From CAZNEZ01 sp964572475 (GTDB taxonomy: Bacteria > Bacillota > Clostridia > Lachnospirales > Lachnospiraceae): a stretch of DNA of 64,000 nt. The translations under genes were made by a program, and so were the position numbers. Below the pieces are notes generated by a model, which worked only from the letters and a program-made list of their open reading frames with translations, was not told the origin of the DNA and did no database searches. Below, in pieces: positions 15,953 to 25,601 of the stretch; positions within the stretch are counted from its first letter, which is position 1; each line of letters begins with the position of its first letter. The stretch lies in contig CAZNEZ010000004.1 in assembly GCA_964572475.1 (NCBI GenBank), positions 1 through 64,000 of the forward strand, written 5' to 3'.

Positions 15953-18460
15953 TTAGAAGCTTCCAACTACCTTAAAATCATCACGATTAAAATCAGGAAC
16001 CTCTATAGAAAATAGATCACCAATACAGTTATGAAGAATATTGTCTATATGATAACCTTCTTTATACCACATACAGCAGGCACCTATATCATAATTATAC
16101 AGGTTGGAATATGAGAGAACAGGGACTCCCTTATTCTTGGATATAATATCAAAATTTATTAATATATATCCTCCATTTACTAATTTACCATCTTTTTTCA
16201 CAAGTATTTTGGAAGGTATAGATAAAGTGGCTTTAAATAATTGAGCGCCTTTATCAGCCTGCTCACTAGAAGACACAAGTTTGGTAAAGGATTTACCAAT
16301 ATATGTTCGATTTTGTGATGTAAATTCTAGTGAATCGGGAAGTTTATTATGAGTAGACCTAGAGTATACGTCTACTTTAGTACGTACGTCATCGGAATCA
16401 ATATGATAGTAGGATATAGAACAGTTAATACTATCATTTGAATTATACATATCTCCAATAGTAGTGATAGAAAGGGGAATATCAGTATCTAAAGATGTGG
16501 AAGAGAGATTGATTGTTGCAGGAAATGTCTTAGCAGATAAAAAGACAGGTTTTCCATTCTGATTGTTTGGACCAGTTCTATACATCTCTCCATCAACATT
16601 TGCAGTAATACCATACATTCGTCCGATAGCAATAACATTGATTTTATAATAGGCAATATAATTTTGAGGATTAAGGTTAGCATAGTATTCACTAACAGAA
16701 TCATCTAAGGCAGAGCGAGCATTAGCAGCTATAGTTCTGAATTCTATAGAATAATTACCTTCAGGAGTACCAATCGGCACATATATGCTGTTAGAATATC
16801 CATTAATGGTAAACCATGAATTAGCGGGAACCTTTTGATTACCATAATAGAACTCAAAATCAGCTTTAATTTGTGACAAGCTAGAATATTTGCTATAGTC
16901 TGCAATTTGATATCCTGGAACATTAATATGCATTCCATAATGATCTATTCTAAATGGATTTTCACATCCGATAATCACATAATCTGTCTCTTCGTCTAAG
17001 TTAATCAGCTGATTATTATTGAGAGAAGATGTAAGCGATGGATTGCAAATAACAGGTGCGTGTACGAGAACATTATCACTAATAGAGGTATAGTTTTTAA
17101 CAGTATCATGTATATCCTTGTATTTGAATATACCGGTGGTATTATAGGTGTCATTATATGTACTGGCTGGAATCACAGAGGACAGAGTAGTGTTGCTAAT
17201 TAAATCAGGTGTTATACTTTGAGGTTTAGTGGTAGTAGAAGGCGATGGCAAAGAAGACAGAATAGTTTTTCCATTGATAATAAAGGTGTCATTGTTAACT
17301 AAAATAGAACCGACGGCCTTCTCGGCATATGCTTGAAGATTCTCATCTATAATGGCAGGCTTTAAGTTGGAATTAGAGCTAAGAGTAGTCGCCGGAGCGG
17401 TATATACAGAGGTTGGAAGCTTGGCATGTGAATAAAAAGAAGAACTGCTCTCTAACTTAATAGAGGGAGAATAGCCGTATGATTTGCTAATAGCGCGGCT
17501 GATTAGGCAGTTAGTCTTTAGCTCAAAATCATTTAGGTATTCTGCATTATAGTTTCTTACATACCAATAAGAAAAAGGCCTGTTTACATAATACCATCGG
17601 GATACAAGCTTGCTTTCGGAATGTTTAACTCCATAATAATCAGTCCATACAAGGTTATATGTCTTATTAACCTTTACAGGCACCCTGACAAAGCCAAAGT
17701 CTCTGGTAAAATCAGCCCAATATCCAAAGATGGAAGCCTGATATGTACAAAAAAGTGGCTTATCTGGTGGAACAGCATAGTTCATAAGATATGGGTATGC
17801 GGTAACACTACATTGATATGAAGCTGGCTTGTTTATGTGCATATTATCAGAACCTTGTAAAATAATCTGCTCCGATAATGGAGTAACAAGAGATGGAAAA
17901 AGCACAACTTTATTAAAATGTGTTAGCAGTGCAGTTTTATCTCTCCAGGGGCGTGCATTAGCAATCCCCTCATATGTAGTGTAGTACTCACCAGATAAGA
18001 TACCAGAAGGAGATAAACTGCCAAGAGGTACACCATGAGACTTGACAGTCATAATGTCATCAATAAACACATAATCACCATAAGTAACCAGTTGATTCTT
18101 CCATGCAGGTGAAACCGCTTCAATAGCATGAAGGATATCCTCTTTTTTAATAGTATAAAAGCAATAAACATAAGCGGCATTATTGGGGTCTTGTAGCTTT
18201 GTTACAGTTGAATCATCACTTCTAATAATAATATATTGCTGACCAGAGGCATTGGTAGGCATATTATAGCGTCGTATAATCCAGCCTATAGTGCCATAGG
18301 TAGTAGTGCTAGTAGCAATCCTGTCATGCGTTGTAAGCTTAAGATTACCCTTATTATCAAAGTGAAGAGGCTCTTCTGACAAAGCATAAGCCTTCGTTCC
18401 AGGTATAAATAATCCCAATAATATGGTCGCTAAAAAAATAAATTTGTAAAATCCCTTCAT
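15953..18460 (-). CDS. Large secreted protein of unknown function
   Basis: An 835-residue protein with an N-terminal signal peptide (hydrophobic residues about 6-25, probable cleavage near the AYA motif). No C-terminal anchor is visible. The first 350 residues are rich in tyrosine and tryptophan. The middle has a serine/threonine-rich, low-complexity stretch, and the last third reads as beta-sandwich-like modules (for example SIEFRTIAANAR and VFLSAKTFPATINLSSTSLDTDIPLSI). I do not recognise a catalytic domain; it may belong to an uncharacterised Clostridia family such as DUF5704, but I cannot confirm that. It is divergently oriented to the DUF885 gene and stands alone. Confidence 0.75.
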   Translation of the reverse strand: MKGFYKFIFLATILLGLFIPGTKAYALSEEPLHFDNKGNLKLTTHDRIATSTTTYGTIGWIIRRYNMPTNASGQQYIIIRSDDSTVTKLQDPNNAAYVYCFYTIKKEDILHAIEAVSPAWKNQLVTYGDYVFIDDIMTVKSHGVPLGSLSPSGILSGEYYTTYEGIANARPWRDKTALLTHFNKVVLFPSLVTPLSEQIILQGSDNMHINKPASYQCSVTAYPYLMNYAVPPDKPLFCTYQASIFGYWADFTRDFGFVRVPVKVNKTYNLVWTDYYGVKHSESKLVSRWYYVNRPFSYWYVRNYNAEYLNDFELKTNCLISRAISKSYGYSPSIKLESSSSFYSHAKLPTSVYTAPATTLSSNSNLKPAIIDENLQAYAEKAVGSILVNNDTFIINGKTILSSLPSPSTTTKPQSITPDLISNTTLSSVIPASTYNDTYNTTGIFKYKDIHDTVKNYTSISDNVLVHAPVICNPSLTSSLNNNQLINLDEETDYVIIGCENPFRIDHYGMHINVPGYQIADYSKYSSLSQIKADFEFYYGNQKVPANSWFTINGYSNSIYVPIGTPEGNYSIEFRTIAANARSALDDSVSEYYANLNPQNYIAYYKINVIAIGRMYGITANVDGEMYRTGPNNQNGKPVFLSAKTFPATINLSSTSLDTDIPLSITTIGDMYNSNDSINCSISYYHIDSDDVRTKVDVYSRSTHNKLPDSLEFTSQNRTYIGKSFTKLVSSSEQADKGAQLFKATLSIPSKILVKKDGKLVNGGYILINFDIISKNKGVPVLSYSNLYNYDIGACCMWYKEGYHIDNILHNCIGDLFSIEVPDFNRDDFKVVGSF

Positions 18461-18650
18461 AAAAATTACTCCCTTTAAATGTTTGTCTATAAGTTACATC
18501 TATATAAAATATATCACATATTGATGTTACATATGATAGCAGAAAACAAATAGAAATGCAATATAAATAGTCTAACATATAAAAAGATATTTATGATATA
18601 CTATAATATATTATAAATATCTTTTAAAAAGTTGGAAAGAAGGTTCAGAT

Positions 18651-20456
18651 TTGAAGAAATATTCCAAAATTCTATCACTGATTTTAGTAGTCATAATGGT
18701 GCTAAGTATTAGCATAACAGGATGTAAACGAGATACATCAATCGATGATAATACCAATAGTGGCAATAATGAAAATCTTAATATTACAGAGAACAATAAT
18801 GAGAATCTAGCTGAGTTTGATGAATTTACAGATAACTTATTTATAGAAGAAGTATCACTAAATACTTTGAATCTCCATTATACAATTACTCATCCAGAGA
18901 ATTATGGAATTACAGATTATCCAGTTGTATTATCGAATTTTAATATTGATGATCTGGGTAAACCTAATGAAGAGCTTCAAGCTGCCCTTAATAAGATTCG
19001 TGAATTTGACTATGATTCATTATCGGCAAGTCAGCAGCTTACATATGATATTCTTTTAGAGTACTTAGAGAGAGAAAATGAATATCAGGATGTATATATG
19101 TTTGAAGAGCCATTTGGTCCACTTGGAGGTGCACATAATCAGATACCAACAATATTTGCAGATTATAGATTTAATAATAAGAATGATGTAGATGAGTATC
19201 TTGAATTAGTGGGTGAGATTCAAGGATATTTTAATAATCTTATTAAGTTTGAAGATATGAGATTTGAACAGGGATATGTTATGCAGGATGGCTCATTAGA
19301 TGATACAATAAAGTTTTGTAAAGATTTTATCGCAAAAAGAGAAGACAATTATCTTATAACGTTATTTTCCACTAAGATTAAGGAAGTAAGTGGATTAACG
19401 GAGGCAGAGATTACAGAATATACACAGAAGAATAGTAAGCTGATTTTGGAAAGTGTTATTCCTGCTTATCAGAGTGTTATCGATAAGTTAACAGCGCTTA
19501 AAGGTTCAGGAAAGAGCAAAGGTGGATTATGCAACTATGATAATGGTAAGAGATATTATGAATACTTGCTTAAATATTACACAGGTTCAGATAAAACACC
19601 AGAAGAATTAATTGAGATGGTTGAAGATGAGTTGGAATCTAATATTATGGAGATTAGTTCAATGGTTATAAAGGATTCATCAATTCTTGATAAGGCCCAG
19701 AATTTTTCATTTGACGCTTCTTCGCCAGATGCCATTTTAGATGATCTTATTGAAAAGATGAGTATAGATTTTCCTAATATAGTAACGATAGATTATAATG
19801 TAAAATATATGGACGATTCAGTGGCAGAAAATATGAATCCAGCATATTACCTGACAGCACCAATAGATGATGTAACACATAATATTATCTATATTAATGG
19901 TTCTTACTATAAGAATGCATCAGACTTATATCCAACACTTGCTCATGAAGGATATCCAGGACATTTGTATCAGACAACGTATTTTTATAATACAGAGCCA
20001 TCGCTTATAAGATATGCGCTTAACTTTGGAGGATATTGTGAAGGTTGGGGAGAATATTCAGAGATATATTCATATAAACTATCAGGAATAGAAGAGAATG
20101 TAGCAAATGTTCTTGCAGAAAATGCATCATATTCATTTGGATTATATTCGAGAATTGATTTGGGAGTGAATTATGAAGGCTGGGGACTAGATGATACAAA
20201 AGAGTTTCTTCAGACATATGGAATAGAAGACAGTGATATAGCAGAAAATATTTATAATACCATAATAGCAGATCCAGGTGTTTATTTGCAGTATCATATA
20301 GGTTATCTGGAGATTTGTAGTCTTAGGGATAAGGCAAAAAAAGAACTCGGAGAAAGCTTCAATCTGAAAAACTTCCACGAATTCTTTTTAAATATAGGTC
20401 CTGCTCAATATGATATAATTGAGAAGTATCTAAATGTCTGGATTCAGGGACAATAA
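18651..20456 (+). CDS. DUF885-family lipoprotein, probable metallopeptidase
   Basis: A 601-residue lipoprotein: a basic N-terminus, a hydrophobic helix and a lipobox (ITGC, cysteine near residue 25), followed by an Asn/Asp-rich linker. The DUF885 zinc-site motif HEGYPGH is at about residues 431-437, and a later ENxxY-rich helical region fits the family. This fold is related to M32/M3-like zinc peptidases, so peptide hydrolysis outside the membrane is likely. Start is TTG at 18651 with GAAGG eight bases upstream. It is a single-gene unit ending in a hairpin terminator. Confidence 0.88.
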   Translation: MKKYSKILSLILVVIMVLSISITGCKRDTSIDDNTNSGNNENLNITENNNENLAEFDEFTDNLFIEEVSLNTLNLHYTITHPENYGITDYPVVLSNFNIDDLGKPNEELQAALNKIREFDYDSLSASQQLTYDILLEYLERENEYQDVYMFEEPFGPLGGAHNQIPTIFADYRFNNKNDVDEYLELVGEIQGYFNNLIKFEDMRFEQGYVMQDGSLDDTIKFCKDFIAKREDNYLITLFSTKIKEVSGLTEAEITEYTQKNSKLILESVIPAYQSVIDKLTALKGSGKSKGGLCNYDNGKRYYEYLLKYYTGSDKTPEELIEMVEDELESNIMEISSMVIKDSSILDKAQNFSFDASSPDAILDDLIEKMSIDFPNIVTIDYNVKYMDDSVAENMNPAYYLTAPIDDVTHNIIYINGSYYKNASDLYPTLAHEGYPGHLYQTTYFYNTEPSLIRYALNFGGYCEGWGEYSEIYSYKLSGIEENVANVLAENASYSFGLYSRIDLGVNYEGWGLDDTKEFLQTYGIEDSDIAENIYNTIIADPGVYLQYHIGYLEICSLRDKAKKELGESFNLKNFHEFFLNIGPAQYDIIEKYLNVWIQGQ

Positions 20457-20484
20457 AAAGCGTTTGTCGGCATAAGTGCTTTTT
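20455..20484 (+). terminator. Terminator after the DUF885 gene
   Basis: AAAAAGC and GCTTTTT arms with further wobble pairing inside, starting within the last codon region. The A-rich left arm could let it work on both strands, where it faces the convergent MarR operon. Confidence 0.65.
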
Positions 20485-20517
20485 ACTCTTCTGTGTGATT
20501 TCTATTATTAAATAAAA

Positions 20518-20691
20518 TTAATTATTATTGTCATTCTTATGCTTAATTATATATTCTTCATATCTTTTTTGAGAGGCCTCCATCTCGGGGGTCATCTCTT
20601 CTGTATAGGCATCTTTAGCTTCAATCTTACTTAATTCACTCATAAGTGCAGCTAATTCATTTTCATCTAAAAAATTGTTAATATTACTCAT
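20518..20691 (-). CDS. Small hypothetical protein cotranscribed with marR
   Basis: A 57-residue acidic, charged protein with no recognised domain. Longer in-frame extension exists but lies wholly within the MarR gene. The ATG at 20691 is supported by AAGGAG with a six-base spacer. The gene starts 8 bp before the MarR stop, so the two are translationally coupled. The middle (LDENELAALMSELSKIEA) should form a helix. Function unknown. Confidence 0.7.
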   Translation of the reverse strand: MSNINNFLDENELAALMSELSKIEAKDAYTEEMTPEMEASQKRYEEYIIKHKNDNNN

Positions 20692-21136
20692 GTGTATCTC
20701 CTTCCCAATTCTTGAAATAGTCTCTAAGTCTTGATAGAGCTGATACAAGAACCTTCTTATCCTCTTGTGATAAATCTCGTAAAAGTGCTTCAACCATAGT
20801 TTTGTGAAACTCTTCGTGGTGAGTATAGGCATTTCTTCCCTTATCTGTAAGAACAAGATATACAACACGTCTGTCTTCTTCGCTACGAATACGTTCAACA
20901 TAGCCCTTTTTAACAAGACTGTTAACGTTGATTGTAAGAGTACCAACAGTAACGGAAAGAGATTTGGAGATAGTACTCATATTAAGTCTATCACCAATAC
21001 CTACGGCTTCAATAATGTGCATGTCATTGTTAGTAATATCCTTGAAATCGTCAGTCATTAATGCTTTTTCTTCTATCTTCATTATATCTTTGAACAACAT
21101 AACGAGGATATCATTAAATGTATCATACATTTTCAT
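20684..21136 (-). CDS. MarR-family transcriptional regulator
   Basis: A 150-residue winged-helix regulator. The helix-turn-helix region is about residues 49-75 (NMSTISKSLSVTVGTLTINVNSL), followed by the wing with the family signature RSEEDRRVVYLVLTDKG (about 84-100). Flanking helices form the dimer interface. The sequence resembles the FabT-like branch that controls fatty acid synthesis, but no fab genes are in the window. Start follows AAGCGGTGAA. It is cotranscribed with a 57-residue protein of unknown role. Confidence 0.9.
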   Translation of the reverse strand: MKMYDTFNDILVMLFKDIMKIEEKALMTDDFKDITNNDMHIIEAVGIGDRLNMSTISKSLSVTVGTLTINVNSLVKKGYVERIRSEEDRRVVYLVLTDKGRNAYTHHEEFHKTMVEALLRDLSQEDKKVLVSALSRLRDYFKNWEGDTHE

Positions 21137-21228
21137 AAATTCACCGCTTTCGTATTATATTTCTTCGCGCTATTATAATTATACCTTATAAATGGTAATT
21201 CTACAAATATATTTTTAAGAATATTTGG

Positions 21229-22344
21229 CTAAAACAGTGATTTTGTATACATATCTATAAGATCAGATTCAGTAGGCTTTACAGGACAATAATTAATACT
21301 TTTTGACTTGATTGCAATACTTGCAAATGTCTTGATTTCATCTTCTGTAACAGTTGGTTTTACAGCAATAAGTGAAGAAATCCAGTCACAAAGTTCATTA
21401 CAGTCAGCTAATTTCATAGCGGCTAAAATATGTATTATATTTAAGGAATCAGTTTTTGCAGTAAATTTAGCAAATTCACCTAGAAGAAGACCATTGGCAA
21501 GACCATGATCAACATTTTTAAAGTATGTAAGGCCATATCCCATTGCATGAACAGCGGTAGTTCCAGTGTGAGAGATAACCATACCACCAAGGGTTGATGC
21601 ATATAGAAGTTTAGAACGGGTATCCATATCAATCTCGGAGCCATTCTTAACGGCATCAAGCAGTACATCGTAGCAACTAGCTAAGGTACGGATTCCTTGT
21701 GTGGCAAGAATATTGCTCATCTGTGAACTGCGTTTTGAAATCATACCCTCCATAGAATGAGAAAGTGCATCAAGCGCAGTATTAATGGTAACTGTAATGG
21801 AAAGCTGTGACATATACTTTGGATCACATAATGCCACCTTTGGAAATAGACATGGTGATGAAATGCTAGTCTTAGTCTGGCCGATATCATTAGTTAATAT
21901 TGCATAGGGTGTAACCTCTGAGCCAGTTCCAGCGGTGGTAGGAATATGAATCATAGGAAGTGCATCATCATCAAAACCACCAGAAAATATACTGCTCATA
22001 GGAATATCCTGACGAGCTAGAAGTGCAATTGCCTTACCAGCATCCATAGGTGAGCCACCACCTATGGATATTATAAAATCGCAGTTGTTATCTCTTGCAA
22101 TCTTAGAACCTTCATATACAACATTAACAGTAGGATTACTCATAATCTTGTCAAAGATTATATATTGAATATTCTGAGATGTGAGAGCATCTATAACATC
22201 AGCCTCAGAACCATTTTGTTTTGCAGAATTACGTCCTGTTACAATCAAGGCTTTTTTGCCAAAGTCTGCAAAAATATCCTGGTGATTAGCAATACAGTTG
22301 TCCTCAAATAAAACCTTTACAGGCATATAAAAATTAGTCTTCAT
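21229..22344 (-). CDS. Iron-containing alcohol dehydrogenase family protein
   Basis: A 371-residue NAD(P)-dependent group III alcohol dehydrogenase. The nucleotide-binding motif GGGSPMDAGKA and the segment HIPTTAGTGSEVTPYAILT are diagnostic. Metal ligands are expected at the conserved Asp in LDALSHSMEG, the following His, and the histidines in TGTTAVHAMGYGL and DHGLANG. The ATG at 22344 has GGAGA with a good spacer, so the longer start at 22386 is unlikely. It is a single gene divergent from the metG leader. The substrate could be a short-chain aldehyde, butanol/butanal or a diol. Confidence 0.92.
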   Translation of the reverse strand: MKTNFYMPVKVLFEDNCIANHQDIFADFGKKALIVTGRNSAKQNGSEADVIDALTSQNIQYIIFDKIMSNPTVNVVYEGSKIARDNNCDFIISIGGGSPMDAGKAIALLARQDIPMSSIFSGGFDDDALPMIHIPTTAGTGSEVTPYAILTNDIGQTKTSISSPCLFPKVALCDPKYMSQLSITVTINTALDALSHSMEGMISKRSSQMSNILATQGIRTLASCYDVLLDAVKNGSEIDMDTRSKLLYASTLGGMVISHTGTTAVHAMGYGLTYFKNVDHGLANGLLLGEFAKFTAKTDSLNIIHILAAMKLADCNELCDWISSLIAVKPTVTEDEIKTFASIAIKSKSINYCPVKPTESDLIDMYTKSLF

Positions 22345-22456
22345 AAGAATCTCCATTTCGTCAGTTAGTACATTTATATAAATCAATATGGTTACTATAA
22401 CCCATAATTAAAAAATATTCAATCAATCAGAATAAAATAAAAATGTTTAATGAGCC

Positions 22457-22485
22457 TTGACAAATCGGAGAAATACGCATAAACT
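22457..22485 (+). promoter_or_regulatory. Promoter of the metG-tatD-rsmA operon
   Basis: TTGACA (22457-22462), a 17-bp spacer, and TAAACT (22480-22485). The transcript would carry a leader of about 340 nt containing the T-box-like remnant, a terminator and two repeat copies. Confidence 0.6.
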
Positions 22486-22529
22486 AAATGAAGTTATATA
22501 GTATTTAATATATTTATAATAATAAAATG

Positions 22530-22632
22530 AAATGAAAAGAAGAGTAGATACTAGGAAAGCGTACAGAGAACTAAAATGGTACCATGAAGTTAACGCTCTC
22601 GTCTTTATATTAAGATGAGAGCGATTTTTTTC
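22530..22632 (+). promoter_or_regulatory. T-box-like leader remnant with intrinsic terminator
   Basis: The leader has pieces that recall a T-box riboswitch in the right order: AGAGTAGATAC (22541-22551), GTACAGAGA (22561-22569) and TGGTACC (22577-22583). A 12-bp terminator stem (22594-22605 with 22612-22623) with a CTCTCGTC-type left arm and a T-run follows. The stretch between CAGAGA and TGGTACC is only seven bases, so the specifier loop and most of stems II-III are missing. The terminator itself is clear; the T-box reading is tentative. Confidence 0.5.
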
Positions 22633-22634
22633 TT

Positions 22635-22723
22635 GATAGGAAATTACGCAGCAGAGTGAAACATTTAAGAAGAACTGCAACGCAGTTCTTCCAAGTGCTT
22701 GCGCTGGCAAGCACTTTGTTACT
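22635..22723. repeat. Dispersed palindromic repeat, copy 2 (tandem unit 1)
   Basis: An 89-bp unit with the conserved left part and two hairpins (22669-22678/22682-22691 and 22693-22702/22707-22716). It is identical to the next 89 bp. Confidence 0.9.
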
Positions 22724-22812
22724 GATAGGAAATTACGCAGCAGAGTGAAACATTTAAGAAGAACTGCAACGCAGTTCTTCCAAGTGCTTGCGCTGGCAAG
22801 CACTTTGTTACT
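22724..22812. repeat. Dispersed palindromic repeat, copy 3 (tandem unit 2)
   Basis: An exact second copy of the preceding 89 bp, followed by the first bases of a third unit (GATAGGAAA) that run into the metG ribosome binding site. The exact identity implies a recent duplication or ongoing homogenisation. Confidence 0.9.
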
Positions 22813-22833
22813 GATAGGAAAGAAGGAAAAGAT

Positions 22834-24777
22834 ATGACAAAAAAACCGTATTACATTTCAACAGCAATAGCATATACATCAGGAAAGCCTCACATTGGTA
22901 ATACTTATGAGATTGTATTAGCAGACAGTATAGCAAGATATAAGAGAATGCAGGGATTTGATGTATATTTTCAGACAGGAACAGATGAACATGGTCAGAA
23001 GATTGAGTTAAAGGCAGAAGAAGCGGGTATTACACCGAAAGAATTTGTAGATAATGTGTCAGGACAGATTAAGTCAATCTGGGATCTTATGAATACATCT
23101 TATGATAAGTTTGTAAGAACAACAGATACTGAGCATGAAAAACAAGTTCAGAAGATATTTAAGAAACTATATGAAAAAGGAGACATTTATAAGGGACATT
23201 ATGAAGGTATGTATTGTACACCTTGTGAGTCTTTTTTCACCTCTTCACAGCTTGTAGATGGCAAATGTCCTGATTGTGGACGTGAGGTTCAAAGCGCTAA
23301 GGAGGAAGCATATTTCCTTAAATTAAGCAATTATACAGATAGGTTAATTAAGCATATAGAAGAGAATCCAGAATTTATTCAGCCAGAATCACGCAAAAAT
23401 GAGATGATGAATAACTTTATTAAGGCTGGATTACAGGATCTTTGTGTATCCAGAACATCATTTAAATGGGGAATTCCAGTTGATTTTGATGATAGACACG
23501 TTGTATATGTATGGCTCGATGCACTTTCAAACTATATTACAGGTCTTGGATATGATCTTGACGGTAATAATGATGAAAACTTTAAAAAGTACTGGCCAGC
23601 AGACCTTCACTTAATCGGTAAAGATATACTTCGTTTCCATACCATATATTGGCCAATTATGCTTATGGCATTAGAACTTCCACTTCCTAAACAGATATTT
23701 GGACATCCATGGTTATTGCAGGGAGATGGCAAGATGAGCAAGTCAAAGGGAAATGTACTGTATGCAGATGATGTAGTAAGCTTTTTTGGTGTAGATGCAG
23801 TTAGATACTTTGTTCTTCATGAGATGCCATTTGATAATGATGGTGTTATCAGCTGGGAGCTTATGGTTGAGAGAATGAACTCTGAGCTTGCCAACACATT
23901 GGGTAATCTTGTTAATAGAACAATTTCTATGTCTAATAAGTATTTTGGCGGAATTGTTAATAATACGGGTGTTACAGGTGAAGTTGACAGTGAATTAATA
24001 GAAGTTGCAAAGTCAACATCTTCTAAAGTTGAAGAAAAGATGAATAAACTTAGAGTTGCAGATGCAATGAGTGAAATATTTGCATTATTTAAAAGGTGCA
24101 ACAAATATATTGATGAAACAATGCCTTGGGTACTTGCGAAAGAAGATGAAACTAAGCCTAGACTAGAGACGGTTCTCTACAACCTTGTAGAAAGTATTTG
24201 CATAGGAGCAAGCCTTTTAGAGCCATTTATGCCAGAAACATCAGCTAAGATTCTTACACAGATTGGAGCTCAAAAGAGGGAGATTGAGGAATTAAATCAA
24301 TTTGGCCTTTATAAATCAGGAGAAAAAGTTACAGAAACACCAGAGATACTATTTGCAAGACTTGATGTAAATGAAGTCCTTGAAAAGGTGGCAGATATGA
24401 ATAAATCTAATGAAGTGCCTGAAGAGAAATATCCAGAGATAGAGAAAAAAGAAGAGATTACAATAGATGATTTTGACAAAGTTCAGATTCAGGTAGGAGA
24501 AGTTCTTGCCTGTGAACCTGTTAAAAAAGCTAAAAAACTTTTAGTTTCACAGATAAAGATTGGCAGCGAAGTAAGGCAGATAGTTTCAGGAATTGCTATG
24601 TACTATAAACCAGAAGAGATGGTTGGCAAAAAGGTAGCAGTTATTACCAATCTTAAGCCAGTAAAGCTTTGTGGAATTGAATCTCAGGGAATGATTCTTG
24701 CTGCTGGAGATGATGACGGCAATCTTTCAGTTGTAACAGTTGATAAGGATATTGTAAGTGGTTCTGAAATCTGTTAA
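22834..24777 (+). CDS. metG: Methionyl-tRNA synthetase
   Basis: Charges tRNA-Met. The 647-residue class I synthetase has the HIGH-type motif HIGN (residues 20-23), a zinc knuckle formed by CTPC and CPDC pairs near residues 128-149, and KMSKS (300-304). The anticodon-binding helical domain follows, and the last 110 residues are the tRNA-binding EMAP/Trbp111-like OB domain. Start is preceded by GAAGGAAAAG. It leads an operon with tatD and rsmA, a standard Firmicutes order. Expression may be attenuated by the terminator in its leader. Confidence 0.97.
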   Translation: MTKKPYYISTAIAYTSGKPHIGNTYEIVLADSIARYKRMQGFDVYFQTGTDEHGQKIELKAEEAGITPKEFVDNVSGQIKSIWDLMNTSYDKFVRTTDTEHEKQVQKIFKKLYEKGDIYKGHYEGMYCTPCESFFTSSQLVDGKCPDCGREVQSAKEEAYFLKLSNYTDRLIKHIEENPEFIQPESRKNEMMNNFIKAGLQDLCVSRTSFKWGIPVDFDDRHVVYVWLDALSNYITGLGYDLDGNNDENFKKYWPADLHLIGKDILRFHTIYWPIMLMALELPLPKQIFGHPWLLQGDGKMSKSKGNVLYADDVVSFFGVDAVRYFVLHEMPFDNDGVISWELMVERMNSELANTLGNLVNRTISMSNKYFGGIVNNTGVTGEVDSELIEVAKSTSSKVEEKMNKLRVADAMSEIFALFKRCNKYIDETMPWVLAKEDETKPRLETVLYNLVESICIGASLLEPFMPETSAKILTQIGAQKREIEELNQFGLYKSGEKVTETPEILFARLDVNEVLEKVADMNKSNEVPEEKYPEIEKKEEITIDDFDKVQIQVGEVLACEPVKKAKKLLVSQIKIGSEVRQIVSGIAMYYKPEEMVGKKVAVITNLKPVKLCGIESQGMILAAGDDDGNLSVVTVDKDIVSGSEIC

Positions 24778-24816
24778 TATATAGATAACAAATCTAAAAT
24801 ACAAGAGGTGGCAACT

Positions 24817-25587
24817 ATGATATTTGATAGCCATAGTCATTATGACGATGAAAAGTTTGATGAAGACAGAGACATGCTTTTAGATTCAATGGAGTCAAGA
24901 GGCATAAGTACAATTGTTAATGTAGGCTCAAGTTTAGAATCAAGTAAGAAGTCAATTGAGCTTGCGAAAAGATTTCCTAATGTTTATGCTGCGGTAGGAG
25001 TTCATCCTAACGAGGCAGCAGAACTAACTCTGGATAATCTATCAAAGCTAAAAGACATGGCAGGCAAAGCTAAAGTTGTCGCTATAGGTGAGATTGGATT
25101 AGATTACTATTGGAAGGAGCCACCTGAGCAGGTACAAAAGAAGTGGTTTGAGGAGCAGATTGAACTGGCAAGACAGGTTAGTCTTCCAATGATAATTCAC
25201 TCAAGAGATGCTGCAAAGGATACTATTGATATTCTGAAGGAACATAAATCAGAAGAGATAGGTGGTGTAATTCATTGCTATTCATATAGTGTAGAGATGG
25301 CAAAGGAGTATCTTGACATGGGATTCTATTTTGGAATAGGCGGAGTTGTTACATTTAAGAACTCTAAAACTATTAAAGAAGTAGTTGAATATTTACCATT
25401 GGATAAGATACTAGTAGAGACGGATTGTCCATACCTTGCGCCAGAACCTAACAGAGGTAAGAGAAACTCTTCACTTAATATTCCGTACATAATAAGTGAA
25501 ATTGCTAAAATAAAAAAAGTTACAGCATCTGAGGTAATGGATATCACCGAAGAAAATGCAGCGAATTTGTATGGAACAAATAGATAG
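24817..25587 (+). CDS. tatD: TatD-family metal-dependent hydrolase
   Basis: A TIM-barrel metal-dependent DNase/hydrolase of 256 residues. Metal ligands are visible in the N-terminal DSHSHYD motif, the glutamate in GEIGLDYYW, the histidines in IIHSRDA and GVIHCYS, and the aspartate in VETDCPYLAPEP. The ATG at 24817 is preferred over GTG at 24808, because AGAGGTGG overlaps the latter and serves as the ribosome binding site. It sits between metG and rsmA in one operon. Confidence 0.94.
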   Translation: MIFDSHSHYDDEKFDEDRDMLLDSMESRGISTIVNVGSSLESSKKSIELAKRFPNVYAAVGVHPNEAAELTLDNLSKLKDMAGKAKVVAIGEIGLDYYWKEPPEQVQKKWFEEQIELARQVSLPMIIHSRDAAKDTIDILKEHKSEEIGGVIHCYSYSVEMAKEYLDMGFYFGIGGVVTFKNSKTIKEVVEYLPLDKILVETDCPYLAPEPNRGKRNSSLNIPYIISEIAKIKKVTASEVMDITEENAANLYGTNR

Positions 25588-25601
25588 AAAAAGGAGCATA
25601 T

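Noticed and set aside
22447..22803. A 118-codon minus-strand frame over the metG leader
   Set aside because: It contains the same peptide twice because it crosses the two exact 89-bp repeats; it has no coding signals.
22594..22812. A CRISPR array suggested by repeated units before metG
   Set aside because: There are only two abutting copies with no spacers, and each copy is an internally palindromic repeat found elsewhere as single copies.
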